Source: Mycolicibacterium hodleri (lineage in GTDB: Bacteria; Actinomycetota; Actinomycetes; Mycobacteriales; Mycobacteriaceae). Taken from it: a stretch of 64,000 nucleotides of DNA. The DNA is taken from positions 186,001 to 250,000 of the forward strand of contig NZ_RCZG01000007.1 of assembly GCF_006439015.1 (NCBI RefSeq). Direction: 5' to 3'. How positions within the stretch are numbered: position 1 is the stretch's first letter; each line of letters opens with the position of its first letter. A model generated the notes under the pieces. The model saw only the letters and a program-made list of their open reading frames with translations, had not been told where the DNA came from and ran no database searches. Position numbers and translations under genes: made by a program. This document shows, piece after piece, positions 54,484 to 62,972 of the stretch.

Positions 54484-55668
54484 ATGAGAGCCAGCACCTG
54501 CCCGCCCGGCATCGTGAATGCAGCAATCGAAGGCACCTTCGGTATGTACGAAGCAGTCACGCGGGGCACCGTGGACTACTTCACCGGCGCCCTTGCCCGC
54601 CGCGCCACCCCGGCAGACATCGGCCTTGACGTCCTGACCTGGATCCAGGAAACCACCCGCCCCAAATCACCCCGTTGGGCTTCCGAGCACACCGTGCTCG
54701 CCGAATGGCCGATCGCCCGCCTGAGGGATTTCTCCAGTACGGATTCCGGTGACGTCACCCCGACGCTGCTCCTCCCTCCGCAAGCTGGGCACGACTCCTG
54801 CATCGTCGATTACGACCGCGACCAGAGCCAAGTCATGACGGCGAAGGAGGCGGGCCTCCGGCGCGTCCTATCCCTGGACTGGCGAGGGGCCACCGCGACC
54901 ACGAAGGACGCGTCCATCGAGGACTACCTCGCGGTGGTCGCTGAGTCCATTGCACTGCTCGGGGGCCGCGTCAACCTCGTCGGAGACTGCCAGGGCGGAT
55001 GGTTGGCGGTCATCTATGCAGCGTTGTATCCCGACACGGTCGAGACCCTCACGATTGCCGGGGCCCCCATCGACTTCCACGCAGGTGAACCGGTGATCCA
55101 CGAGTGGATGCAGGTGCTTTCACCCGGACGTGACCTGGAGTTCTACCGGGCAATGGTGCGTGCGAACGGCGGGATCCTTCCTGGCGAGTTTCTGCTCGGT
55201 GGGTTCATCGCGATGCAACCTGCCAACGAACTGGACCGGCAACTGCAGCTGCTCGCCCATATCAACGATCCCGACCACGTGCACCGCTTCCGAATGTTCG
55301 ACGCCTGGTTCCTGCATAGCCAGCCAATCCCCGGTGCGTTCTATCTATGGATCGTCGAGCACCTGTTCGGAAACAACGAGCTCATCGCCGGGACCCTGCG
55401 CGTCGGCGATCGCACCGTCGACCTCGCTCGAATCACCTGCCCGCTTTACCTTTTGGCCGGCGAAACCGACCACATCACGCCGCCGGACCAGGTGTTCGCC
55501 CTTGCCGACTACGCAGGCACCGATCCGGCCAACATCTCCCGACGTCAAGCCGAGGGCGGCCACCTCGGGCTGTTCATGGGCCGAAAGGCGTTACGCGACC
55601 AATGGCTGCCGCTGTTCGGAGAGATCGCCGCGCGCCAGACGCAGGGGCTGGGTGACCAGAAAGCCTAG
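54484..55668 (+). CDS. PhaC-related alpha/beta hydrolase-fold protein with Cys nucleophile
   Basis: A 394-residue protein. The lipase box is GDCQGGW with Cys169 where a hydrolase would have Ser, the same feature as PHA synthases. Asp is in AGETDHITPPDQ and His in EGGHLGLFMG. The long N-terminal helical part of PhaC is shortened to about 70 residues. It could be a second, class III-like synthase, or a depolymerase/transacylase. ATG 54484 follows AGGAATAGGA. It ends four bases into the convergent XRE gene. Confidence 0.75.
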   Translation: MRASTCPPGIVNAAIEGTFGMYEAVTRGTVDYFTGALARRATPADIGLDVLTWIQETTRPKSPRWASEHTVLAEWPIARLRDFSSTDSGDVTPTLLLPPQAGHDSCIVDYDRDQSQVMTAKEAGLRRVLSLDWRGATATTKDASIEDYLAVVAESIALLGGRVNLVGDCQGGWLAVIYAALYPDTVETLTIAGAPIDFHAGEPVIHEWMQVLSPGRDLEFYRAMVRANGGILPGEFLLGGFIAMQPANELDRQLQLLAHINDPDHVHRFRMFDAWFLHSQPIPGAFYLWIVEHLFGNNELIAGTLRVGDRTVDLARITCPLYLLAGETDHITPPDQVFALADYAGTDPANISRRQAEGGHLGLFMGRKALRDQWLPLFGEIAARQTQGLGDQKA

Positions 55669-56075
55669 GGACGCCTCGTACGACGTACGGTGTTCGCGTC
55701 AACGAAGCCCCGGTAAATCTCGACGAGTGCCCTCCGCTGGGCAGTTGTGAGCTCTACTGCCGCGTCGATCTCGGCTTCCAAGTCGCCCTTGCTTTCCGCA
55801 TCTTCACGCGAAACCGGCTCGACGAATCCAGCCTCCTCGTACAGGCGATCCACGGAGGTTTCCAGTGACGTGGCGATCGCGTTCAGCACCGCCTTTGAGG
55901 GCGCCCGTAGTCCCCGCTCGATCTGCGAGAGATATGGGTTCGAAATGCCCACCGCCGCCGCAAGATTGCGCATAGGAAGCTCGGCAAGCTCCCGTTGCGC
56001 GCGGATGATCCGTCCGAGCATCAGTTGAGGGGACTCGGCGCGCGGCATGTAGCCAGGATAACCCTGCCGACCCAT
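55665..56075 (-). CDS. XRE-family transcriptional regulator
   Basis: A 136-residue regulator. The helix-turn-helix of Cro/CI type is MRNLAAAVGISNPYLSQIERGLRAPSKAV, and a C-terminal helix QRRALVEIYRGFVDANTV follows. The start is uncertain: ATG 56075 has AGGAGG only two bases ahead, while ATG 56048 (MPRAESPQ) lacks a clear site. It is convergent with the PhaC-like gene and probably senses polymer or acyl-CoA state for the phasin and PHA genes. Its own gene is downstream of the second acetate transporter. Confidence 0.85.
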   Translation of the reverse strand: MGRQGYPGYMPRAESPQLMLGRIIRAQRELAELPMRNLAAAVGISNPYLSQIERGLRAPSKAVLNAIATSLETSVDRLYEEAGFVEPVSREDAESKGDLEAEIDAAVELTTAQRRALVEIYRGFVDANTVRRTRRP

Positions 56076-56081
56076 GCCTCC

Positions 56082-56756
56082 TCATCTCCGCGCAATTGGG
56101 AACACGGGAAGCACGCGGCGACCCCACGTCGAGTTGACGACGCCGGCGGCGGAGCCGTACCAGGCGAGCGCCGCAACGAGCAGCCCGACGTAGCCGCCGG
56201 CGTGACGAAGGGCGGCGATCTCGGCGAAATCTCCGATGGTGAGGAGGACGAAGGTGACCAGGAGCGTGCTGAAGATCGCGATCAACACAGCGTTCGTCTT
56301 CAGCGCCGCCACCGTCATGTAGGCGGTGAAGATCGTCCACATCAGCAAGAAGATGCCCGTCGCCGTGTGTGCGTCCGCCGGGGGCAGCGCAGGCACGATC
56401 TCACGCACGTAGACGAAGTACGAGATCCAGAACGCGCCGAACGAGATGAACGCCAACGCACCGAACGTGTTGTCGTTGCGAAACTCCCACATCCCTGCCA
56501 GAACCTGTGCCAGACCGCCGTAGAGCAGTGCGAGCGGCAGCACGACCGCCACCAGCGACGCCGGCCCGACCAATCCGGCGTTGAACAGGCTGAGCACGAA
56601 CGTCGTCCCTGCGAAGGCGGCTAGACCCAGCGGCGCAGGATCGGCGATGGGTATGCCCTTGCCGGCGGGCGGCAGCAAGGGCGCTGCGCTCCTGGCATCG
56701 GTCGGGCCATCCTTGCGCCCGTTCTGATGGGTGGCCGGTTGGATGGTCGACGTCAT
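56082..56756 (-). CDS. Acetate uptake transporter, AceTr (GPR1/FUN34/YaaH) family, second copy
   Basis: A 224-residue six-segment membrane protein. The signature ADPAPLGLAAFAGTTF and VLAGMWEFRNDNTFGALA match the family and the paralogue at 39048. ATG 56756 is preceded by AAGGAGA; an upstream frame to 56801 adds 15 unlikely residues. It is followed by the XRE regulator after six bases, so the pair may be cotranscribed. Two acetate carriers thus bracket the acetate-to-PHA region. Confidence 0.9.
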   Translation of the reverse strand: MTSTIQPATHQNGRKDGPTDARSAAPLLPPAGKGIPIADPAPLGLAAFAGTTFVLSLFNAGLVGPASLVAVVLPLALLYGGLAQVLAGMWEFRNDNTFGALAFISFGAFWISYFVYVREIVPALPPADAHTATGIFLLMWTIFTAYMTVAALKTNAVLIAIFSTLLVTFVLLTIGDFAEIAALRHAGGYVGLLVAALAWYGSAAGVVNSTWGRRVLPVFPIARR

Positions 56757-56787
56757 GATGGTCTCCTTGGTGGTAGTGGTTGCCGCG

Positions 56788-58020
56788 TCACGTGAACGCA
56801 CCCACGCCGGTGATGTCCCGTCCGACGATCAAGGTCTGGATATGCTCGGTGCCCTCGTAGGTGTAGATCGACTCGATGTCGGCCATGTGCCTGATCACGT
56901 GGTAATCGAGCAGGATGCCGTTGCCACCCAACAGGTCCCGTGCCTCGGCGATTACACCGCGGGCCTTCAGGGTGTTGTTCATCTTGGCAAGAGCAGCGAT
57001 GGTGTCGGTGAGCTTTCCCTGCTCCTCCAATCGACTGACCCGGAGGCAGTAGAGCTGCATCGCGGTCACCTCAGCGAGCATCTTCACCAACTGGTCCTGG
57101 ACCATCTGGAAGCTCACCAACGGCTTCCCGAACTGCGTGCGCTGCTTGGCGTAACTGAGTGCTGCCTCATAGGCCGCAACCGCATGGCCCAGCGCTCCCC
57201 AGGCGACGGCGATCCTGGTCGAGGCGAGCACTCGGACCGCGTCCTTGAAAGTGCGTGCTCCCGGCAACACGTTGCCGGCGGACACGTGAACTCCGGCAAG
57301 CCTGATGTCGGCCTGCCAAACTGCCCGCACCGAGCCCTTCCCCTCGATGAGTGTCGCGCCGTATCCAGGTGCACCCTTCTCGACCAGGAAGGCCTTCACC
57401 TGGTCATCGGAGGTGTCCCGGGCCCACACCACCACCACGTCCGCGATGGTTCCGTTGCCAATCCACCGCTTCTCGCCGTCGAGCCGGAAGCCGTCACCCT
57501 CCGGAGTAGCCGACGTATCGAGGGTCACGGCGTCCGATCCGTGCGCTGCTTCGGTGAGCGCGAAGGCCCCGAGTAGGTCGAGTCGAGCCATTCCGGGCAA
57601 CCAGCGGAGCTTCTGCTCCTCCGAGCCGAGCATCGCGATGGACCGCATGGCCAGGCCGGCCTGGACTGCTTGGAAGGTGCCGAGACTTCCGTCGCCGCGA
57701 TTCAGCTCCATATTGATCAAGCCGGCCGCCACAGGGCTCATCGCCGGACACCCGTAGCCGACGATGCCGTCGCCGACGATGTCGAGAGTCCCCATCTTCT
57801 TGATCAGATCCCAAGGGAACTCGGCTCGCTCCCAGTAGCCATTGATGACCGGCAACACTTCGGTGTCGACGAAGTGTCGGGTGCGTTCCAAATAGCCACG
57901 CTCAGCCTCGGTCAACTCGTCGCGAAGGCCAAAATAGTCGGTCCCCAAGGACTTTCCGATGTCCGTCGTCGCGAGTGCCTTCTCCTCGTAGCTTCCGTCA
58001 GCCAACATTGCGCTACTCAT
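56788..58020 (-). CDS. Acyl-CoA dehydrogenase (glutaryl-CoA dehydrogenase-like)
   Basis: A 410-residue acyl-CoA dehydrogenase. GAFALTEAAHGSDAVTL, GEKRWIGNGTIADV, RTQFGKPLVSFQMVQ and the C-terminal YTYEGTEHIQTLIVGRDITG with the catalytic-type Glu are present, closest in type to glutaryl-CoA dehydrogenase. It oxidises an acyl-CoA with FAD and passes electrons to ETF. ATG 58020 overlaps the preceding synthetase gene as ATGA. It forms a two-gene unit with the synthetase, suggesting catabolism of an activated acid. Confidence 0.9.
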   Translation of the reverse strand: MSSAMLADGSYEEKALATTDIGKSLGTDYFGLRDELTEAERGYLERTRHFVDTEVLPVINGYWERAEFPWDLIKKMGTLDIVGDGIVGYGCPAMSPVAAGLINMELNRGDGSLGTFQAVQAGLAMRSIAMLGSEEQKLRWLPGMARLDLLGAFALTEAAHGSDAVTLDTSATPEGDGFRLDGEKRWIGNGTIADVVVVWARDTSDDQVKAFLVEKGAPGYGATLIEGKGSVRAVWQADIRLAGVHVSAGNVLPGARTFKDAVRVLASTRIAVAWGALGHAVAAYEAALSYAKQRTQFGKPLVSFQMVQDQLVKMLAEVTAMQLYCLRVSRLEEQGKLTDTIAALAKMNNTLKARGVIAEARDLLGGNGILLDYHVIRHMADIESIYTYEGTEHIQTLIVGRDITGVGAFT

Positions 58021-59633
58021 CCCTGTACCCGACTGGAGTGTCCAGCCCATTCCTTTTCACGAAGCGAGAATTTTTGAACCTTGCCCGTCGACGTTCGTGG
58101 CAGCTGGTCGACGAACTCGATCGTCCTGGGGACCTTGAATCTGGCGATGTGCATCTGGAGGTAGGTGATCAGCTCCGCCTCGTCGACGTCGGATCCAGGC
58201 TTGCCGACCACGAATGCCTTCGGCCGTTCCCCCCACTTCTCGTCGGGGATGCCGATGACGGCGACTTCCAGCACGGCAGGATGAGACTCGATCCTGTGCT
58301 CGATCTCGACGGTCGAAATGTTCTCTCCACCGGAGATGATGATGTCCTTGGCCCGATCGCGCAGTTCGACGTACCCGTCGGAGTGTTGGACTCCGAGGTC
58401 GCCGGAGTGCAGCCACCCACCGCGGAACGCCACCTCCGTTTCGTCGGGGTCGTTGTAGTAACCCGCCATCACGTTGTTGCCGCGCATCACGATCTCGCCC
58501 ATCGTCCGTCCGTCCCGCGGAACGTCGTTCATCTCGTAGTCGACGACGCGCACGGGGGCGGCCTGGATCATGGCCACGCCCTGTCGGGCTTGGCGCCGTG
58601 CCTGATCAGCCGGCGGTAGCGCCGACCAGCCTGTCTGCCACTCGTTGATCGTGTAGGGGCCGTAGAGCTCGGTCATGCCGTAGACGTGCACGATCCGCGC
58701 ACCCAGCTCACGCATCCGCGCGATCACCGTCGGGCTGGGTGCCGCCCCCGCCACCGTCGCCACCAGTTCCCGGTCGAGTGGGTGCGCCTGTGGGGCTTCG
58801 GCGATCGTCGTCAAGACGGTGGGTGCACCGTCGAGATGCGTCACGGCCTCATCGTCGAGCAATCGCCAGATGATCTCTGCACGTACGGCTCTCAGGCAGA
58901 CGTGCGTCGCACCGACCCCGGTCACGGCCCACGGCGTACACCACCCATTGCAATGGAACATGGGCAGCGTCCACAGGTAGACACTCTCTGGATCGAAGCG
59001 CTGATGGATCACCTCACCGAGAGCGTTCAGATACGCACCCCGGTGGGTGTACATGGCGCCCTTGGGTTGCCCCGTCGTCCCGGAGCTGTAGTTGATCGAG
59101 ATCAGGCTCGACTCGTCGTGGACCGTCCACGGCAAGGGTTCTCCCGAGCCACGCTTCATGAAGTCGGCGTACGACGTACAAGCGTGGTCGGCTTCCTGGT
59201 GTGCGGCTGGGCCCTGAAGGTCATTCACCGCGACCACCTCGCGAACCGTCCGCATGCTGGGCAGAACCGGCGTCAGCGCCGCCAGGTACTCCGTGTCGAC
59301 CACCAGCACCGTTGCGCCGGAGTGGTCACACAGGTAGAGGACCTCCTCGGCCGAGAGCCTGGTGTTTATCGCCACCAGCACCGCCCCGGCAAGCGGTACG
59401 CCGAAGTTTGCCACCAGCATCTCGGGGATGTTCGGGAGCATGTAGGCAACACGGTCACCGTGCTCCACTCCCGAGGCTCGCAACGCATGGGCCAGACAGG
59501 TCGCCTCCGCTCCGAACTCGGCATAGCTGAGCCGTCGGTCACCGTAGGCGATCGCGGTCTTCTCCGCGAATACGTCCGACGCTCGCTCGAGAAAGGCCAG
59601 CGGGGTTAGGGCAGTAAACGAATGAGCAGTCAT
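58017..59633 (-). CDS. Acyl-CoA synthetase (AMP-binding, FadD type)
   Basis: A 538-residue acid-CoA ligase. The AMP motif is INYSSGTTGQPKGAMYTHRG, A5 is VYGMTELYGPYT, A8 is WLHSGDLGVQHSDGYVELRDR, and the A10 lysine is in LPRTSTGKVQKFSLREKE. It activates a medium- or long-chain or aromatic acid for the dehydrogenase encoded next. ATG 59633 follows AAGGAATCGC. It is the first gene of the unit and begins next to the gene-poor 59.6-61.4 kb stretch. Confidence 0.9.
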   Translation of the reverse strand: MTAHSFTALTPLAFLERASDVFAEKTAIAYGDRRLSYAEFGAEATCLAHALRASGVEHGDRVAYMLPNIPEMLVANFGVPLAGAVLVAINTRLSAEEVLYLCDHSGATVLVVDTEYLAALTPVLPSMRTVREVVAVNDLQGPAAHQEADHACTSYADFMKRGSGEPLPWTVHDESSLISINYSSGTTGQPKGAMYTHRGAYLNALGEVIHQRFDPESVYLWTLPMFHCNGWCTPWAVTGVGATHVCLRAVRAEIIWRLLDDEAVTHLDGAPTVLTTIAEAPQAHPLDRELVATVAGAAPSPTVIARMRELGARIVHVYGMTELYGPYTINEWQTGWSALPPADQARRQARQGVAMIQAAPVRVVDYEMNDVPRDGRTMGEIVMRGNNVMAGYYNDPDETEVAFRGGWLHSGDLGVQHSDGYVELRDRAKDIIISGGENISTVEIEHRIESHPAVLEVAVIGIPDEKWGERPKAFVVGKPGSDVDEAELITYLQMHIARFKVPRTIEFVDQLPRTSTGKVQKFSLREKEWAGHSSRVQG

Positions 59634-59835
59634 GCGATTCCTTCTGTACGTCGGACATGCGGTTCAAAATCGAGCGCGGTGTGGCTCAGGAACGTAAGTC
59701 GCCGAGTCGGAGCCGACGTCCGGTGAGCGTCAGATCGCGAGTGCAACAAGCGCTTTGGGCCGATGTGGATCCACTGCTCGTCATGGTTCACCGCACCAGA
59801 GCAATTTGCGTCGACCTTCTCGACGACGTGCGTGT

Positions 59836-59876
59836 TGCCTTATCGGTGCTCATCACATCGTCGCCCAGATAAGGCA
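59836..59876. repeat. Perfect 9-bp inverted repeat
   Basis: TGCCTTATC at 59836-59844 and GATAAGGCA at 59868-59876, spacer 23 bp, in gene-poor DNA. It could be a structured element, a protein binding site or the trace of an element end. Confidence 0.6.
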
Positions 59877-59977
59877 CGAGCGAAGGAGTTCGAAGTCCGG
59901 AACAGATCCAGGCGCGCTGAGAACACAACTCTTGCAGATGCCCCTGGGAGCGGGTAGAGAATAAAGGGCGTAAGAGA

Positions 59978-59993
59978 GGGGCCCTTTGGCCCC
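59978..59993. terminator. Compact GC hairpin (possible terminator)
   Basis: GGGGCC-CTTT-GGCCCC forms a perfect six-pair stem with a four-base loop. No T-run follows on either strand, so termination function is uncertain. No active gene abuts it on the plus side. Confidence 0.35.
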
Positions 59994-60447
59994 ACCCCCT
60001 GTCAGGTCACCAGACCGCTGGCCGACGCGTACCCCTCGCTGATAATGACTGGCGAACACGGTCGGCGAAATTGTTTTCTACGATCGCGAACTGAGTTGGT
60101 GTGCCTGATTTTTGCTGGCATTCACTCTCGCAACCTGTCATAGCGTTGTGCAGCCTGGCTGCTCCCCGCGCGCGCGAGATTGGCATCGTCAGAGACGCGC
60201 TCACCATGACGATCAGCAAGCTCGCGATCGATGGCTCATTGCGCCAGTGGAACACTGGGCCGGCACGAACGAGGACGACCTAGGTGTGGTGCGTTCGCGG
60301 TGCGCCCACTGAGTCAACGCGACGGCGGCGCTCAAGACACGTCCTCAAGAAGGAGGATCGCGAGGCTGCGGAGGCAGGTCCCGCCCCGGACGGCGCTCGC
60401 GAGACGATACATCCACAAATTCGTTCCCAAACCCCATGAAGACGCCC

Positions 60448-60465
60448 CCGGAGTGATCTCCGGGA
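60448..60465 (-). terminator. Hairpin downstream of the partial tRNA-fMet
   Basis: CCCGGAG-TGAT-CTCCGGG gives a seven-pair stem. On the minus strand it follows the tRNA 3' end by five bases, where a tRNA terminator is expected, so it seems to have moved together with the tRNA fragment. Confidence 0.55.
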
Positions 60466-60469
60466 GCCT

Positions 60470-60514
60470 AGTAGCGGGGACAGGATTCGAACCTGCGACC
60501 TCTGGGTTACGAGA
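60470..60514 (-). other. 3' half of an initiator tRNA-fMet gene (attachment-site remnant)
   Basis: Read on the minus strand, the segment contains the 3' anticodon-stem strand AACCCAG, the variable region AGGTC, the T-arm GCAGG-TTCGAAT-CCTGT and the acceptor strand CCCCGCT followed by ACTA. The CCC of the anticodon stem and the acceptor sequence fit the initiator tRNA of mycobacteria. Similarity to the tRNA stops inside the anticodon loop (CTCGTAA instead of CTCATAA), and the 5' half is absent. This is what is left when a tyrosine-recombinase element integrates into a tRNA gene: a duplicated 3' segment at one end of the island. Confidence 0.65.
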
Positions 60515-60724
60515 CACGTCCCTGGGATTCTGTCAATGTCAATAGGTCTTGAAAGGGCAGGTCAAAGCCGGTGAGCTGTCTAACGGGTGCCACCACATCC
60601 TGCCCATTTCACAGGGTTTCGTAGAGTTTGGTGACAAAAGCCGTGACCAAAAGCGGGCGCGCCACAAGATACACAACGGCTGCAAAACTGCCACCAAAAC
60701 GAACCGCCAAGCGACTCGTCGATG

Positions 60725-61069
60725 TCAACTGATGCTGACCACGATGCCGGGGGGTGCGGCGACAAGTAGAGTGCGCCAAGCGTATAGAGCTGACGATTTT
60801 CGACGTTCGCCAGCTCGTCGAGAATCGGTCCTCAGAGTCAAGTTTCGCCGCCGCGCAGCGTGCTCCAGCTGGCGAAGTATCCGCTTTGCCAACAATTGTC
60901 GTTCCTCACTGGTCCACTCCCGAATCTCGGGCATGACGAGAAGCTGTCCGAGTGGACCGAGCACTCTGTCGACGTATGCCTGGCACCACGCGCACCACTT
61001 CGTCGCGGCCGCCAGATCGTCGCATCGACGTCGAGCCCGGCAGGCGCCACCGTTAGCTTCTGGGAGCAC
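60725..61069 (-). CDS. Hypothetical protein with cysteine motifs (doubtful)
   Basis: An open frame of 114 codons from GTG 61069. It has paired cysteines (CRARRRC and WCAWCQAYVD) that could bind zinc and a helical stretch SEERQLLAKRILRQLEHAARR. Codon use is mixed, and I see no ribosome site. It may be a small gene of the decayed element or chance. Confidence 0.35.
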   Translation of the reverse strand: MLPEANGGACRARRRCDDLAAATKWCAWCQAYVDRVLGPLGQLLVMPEIREWTSEERQLLAKRILRQLEHAARRRNLTLRTDSRRAGERRKSSALYAWRTLLVAAPPGIVVSIS

Positions 61070-61442
61070 TGTGCCGAAGGCGCCTAATCGAGCTGGCCGG
61101 TGAACACGCTCACCGTCACCGTCGAGGGCAACAAGGCGGCCGACGGCACAGACACAAGAGGATCGTCATGCACGGCGGCGACGCGGGCGGGGCTAGCCTC
61201 GGGTGGCTGAGTCGGGATGCATGTCAAAGAGCGTCACCCAGTCCTTCGAAGCAAAGCTCGGGGCGGGATCCATCTGTAACACCGCAAACACCCGCACCTT
61301 CGAGTAACCCCGTTGACCGTTCCGCACCCTGGTGTCGAGTAAAGATAAAAGTCTGTCGGAAAGTGTCAAGACCTGCGCCCGCGGCAGAGGCGATTCTGCT
61401 TCTAAGACCTGCGACTGCGCAGGCAGCAGCACGAGGGTGGCC

Positions 61443-62921
61443 ATGACCGCGCAATACTTCGACGTCCTGATCGTCGGTGCCGGACTATCGGGTATCGGTA
61501 CGGCCTGTCATGTGACGGCCGAACACCCAACGAAGTCCATCGCGGTACTCGAGCGGCGTGAACGGGTGGGCGGCACCTGGGACCTGTTTCGCTATCCAGG
61601 CGTCCGTTCGGACTCCGACATGTACACCTTCGGTTTCAAGTTCCGCCCGTGGATGGATGCGACAGTCCTTGCCGACGGCCCGTCGATCCGCCAGTACATC
61701 GCCGATACGGCGGCAGAATTCGGGATCGACGACAAGATCCACTACGGCCTGAAGGTACTGAGTGCCGAGTGGTCTAGCCTCGAGGGCCACTGGACGGTGA
61801 CAGCCCTGCACGAGCCGTCCGCCGAAACCCGCACTTACACTTGCGGGTTCCTGGTCAGCTGCACCGGCTACTACGACTACGACGCCGGCTTCCTGCCGAA
61901 GTTTCCTGGCGTCGAACGATTCACGGGGCGGTGCGTCCACCCGCAGCAGTGGCCTGAAGATCTGGACTACGCCGGCAAGAGAACCGTCATCATCGGTAGT
62001 GGCGCCACCGCGATCACCCTGGTCCCGACGATGGCCGCCGCCGCCGAGCACGTCACCATGCTTCAGCGCTCCCCGTCCTACATCTTGTCGCTGCCGGCCC
62101 TCGACAAGGTGTCGGAAGTCCTATCTCGTGTTCTCCCCGACAAGTGGGTGTTCAACCTCGCCCGCCAGCGCCAAATCGTCTTCCAGCGCTACCTCTACCT
62201 CGCATGCAAGCGCTGGCCCAGGCAGCTGCGCCGGTTCTTGCTCTGGCAGGTCCGACGTCAGGTCGGTCCCTCAGTCGACATGAGCCACTTCGCACCGAAG
62301 TACATGCCGTGGGACCAACGGATGTGCCTCGTTCCCAATGGAGATCTATTCAAGGCGGTGGCCTCCGGTAAAGCGTCGATCGTCACCGATGAGGTCGACA
62401 CTTTCACCGAGAAGGGCGTCCTGCTCAAGTCCGGGCGGGTACTCGAGGCGGACATCATCGTCACTGCGACCGGTCTGAACATCCAGATGCTCGGTGGGAT
62501 GCAGCTTTTCGTGGACGGTCAGGCCCACGAATTGCACGACCAGATGACCTATAAGGGTGTGCTGGTTGAAGACATTCCCAACATGGCCTGGGTGGTTGGG
62601 TACACCAACGCGTCGTGGACCTTGAAGTCCGACCTGGCCGGAGCGTACCTCTGCCGGCTGTTGCAGCACATGGACGACAACGGCCACACGATGGCCACGC
62701 CCCGCGACGTCGAGGGTTGCGCGATGGACGTCGGAATGTTCGATCAGCTGCAGTCCGGATACGTGCAGCGCGGCCAGGACGCTCTGCCTCGCCAAGGGTC
62801 GAAGCACCCGTGGAAGGTGCTCATGCACTACAAGAAGGACTCCAAGGCCCTGCTCGACGAGCCCGTTGACGACGGCCTGCTGCAGTTCGGCAGCACCGCC
62901 GTGGGTGCGGCAGCCGGATGA
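61443..62921 (+). CDS. EthA-like Baeyer-Villiger monooxygenase
   Basis: A 492-residue FAD/NADPH monooxygenase. The FAD motif is GAGLSGIG (12-19), then ERVGGTWDLFRYPGVRSDSD, the intact fingerprint FTGRCVHPQQWPED (His present), the NADPH motif GSGATAITL, and WDQRMCLVPNGDLF. Long stretches follow M. tuberculosis EthA as I remember it. Such enzymes oxidise ketones and thioamides. ATG 61443 follows GAGGGTGG. It is the start of a plus-strand unit with the following hydrolase, again a monooxygenase-esterase pair. Confidence 0.9.
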   Translation: MTAQYFDVLIVGAGLSGIGTACHVTAEHPTKSIAVLERRERVGGTWDLFRYPGVRSDSDMYTFGFKFRPWMDATVLADGPSIRQYIADTAAEFGIDDKIHYGLKVLSAEWSSLEGHWTVTALHEPSAETRTYTCGFLVSCTGYYDYDAGFLPKFPGVERFTGRCVHPQQWPEDLDYAGKRTVIIGSGATAITLVPTMAAAAEHVTMLQRSPSYILSLPALDKVSEVLSRVLPDKWVFNLARQRQIVFQRYLYLACKRWPRQLRRFLLWQVRRQVGPSVDMSHFAPKYMPWDQRMCLVPNGDLFKAVASGKASIVTDEVDTFTEKGVLLKSGRVLEADIIVTATGLNIQMLGGMQLFVDGQAHELHDQMTYKGVLVEDIPNMAWVVGYTNASWTLKSDLAGAYLCRLLQHMDDNGHTMATPRDVEGCAMDVGMFDQLQSGYVQRGQDALPRQGSKHPWKVLMHYKKDSKALLDEPVDDGLLQFGSTAVGAAAG

Positions 62922-62972
62922 CTCCGTTTGTCCGTCAGCACGTCTCGCCATCCCGTCCATTGAGAGGTCGTT

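Larger units (their letters stand above)
59634..61442. other. Gene-poor degenerate stretch, likely island remnant
   Basis: About 1.8 kb without a convincing conserved gene. It is locally richer in A and T (60040-60140) than its surroundings and has short ORFs in all frames. It contains a 9-bp inverted repeat, a GC hairpin, the partial tRNA-fMet with terminator, and one possible small minus-strand gene. This is the expected look of a decayed integrated element. Confidence 0.6.

Noticed and set aside
60007..60255. An 82-residue minus-strand ORF
   Set aside because: No ribosome site, no recognisable domain, and it lies in the degenerate stretch.
60231..60545. A 104-residue plus-strand protein ending in a GTGFEPATSGL-like string
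   Set aside because: This string is the well-known false translation of a tRNA T-arm region; here it is the tRNA-fMet remnant.
61193..61444. An 83-residue minus-strand ORF divergent from the EthA-like gene
   Set aside because: No recognisable domain; it covers the monooxygenase promoter and looks like chance coding.
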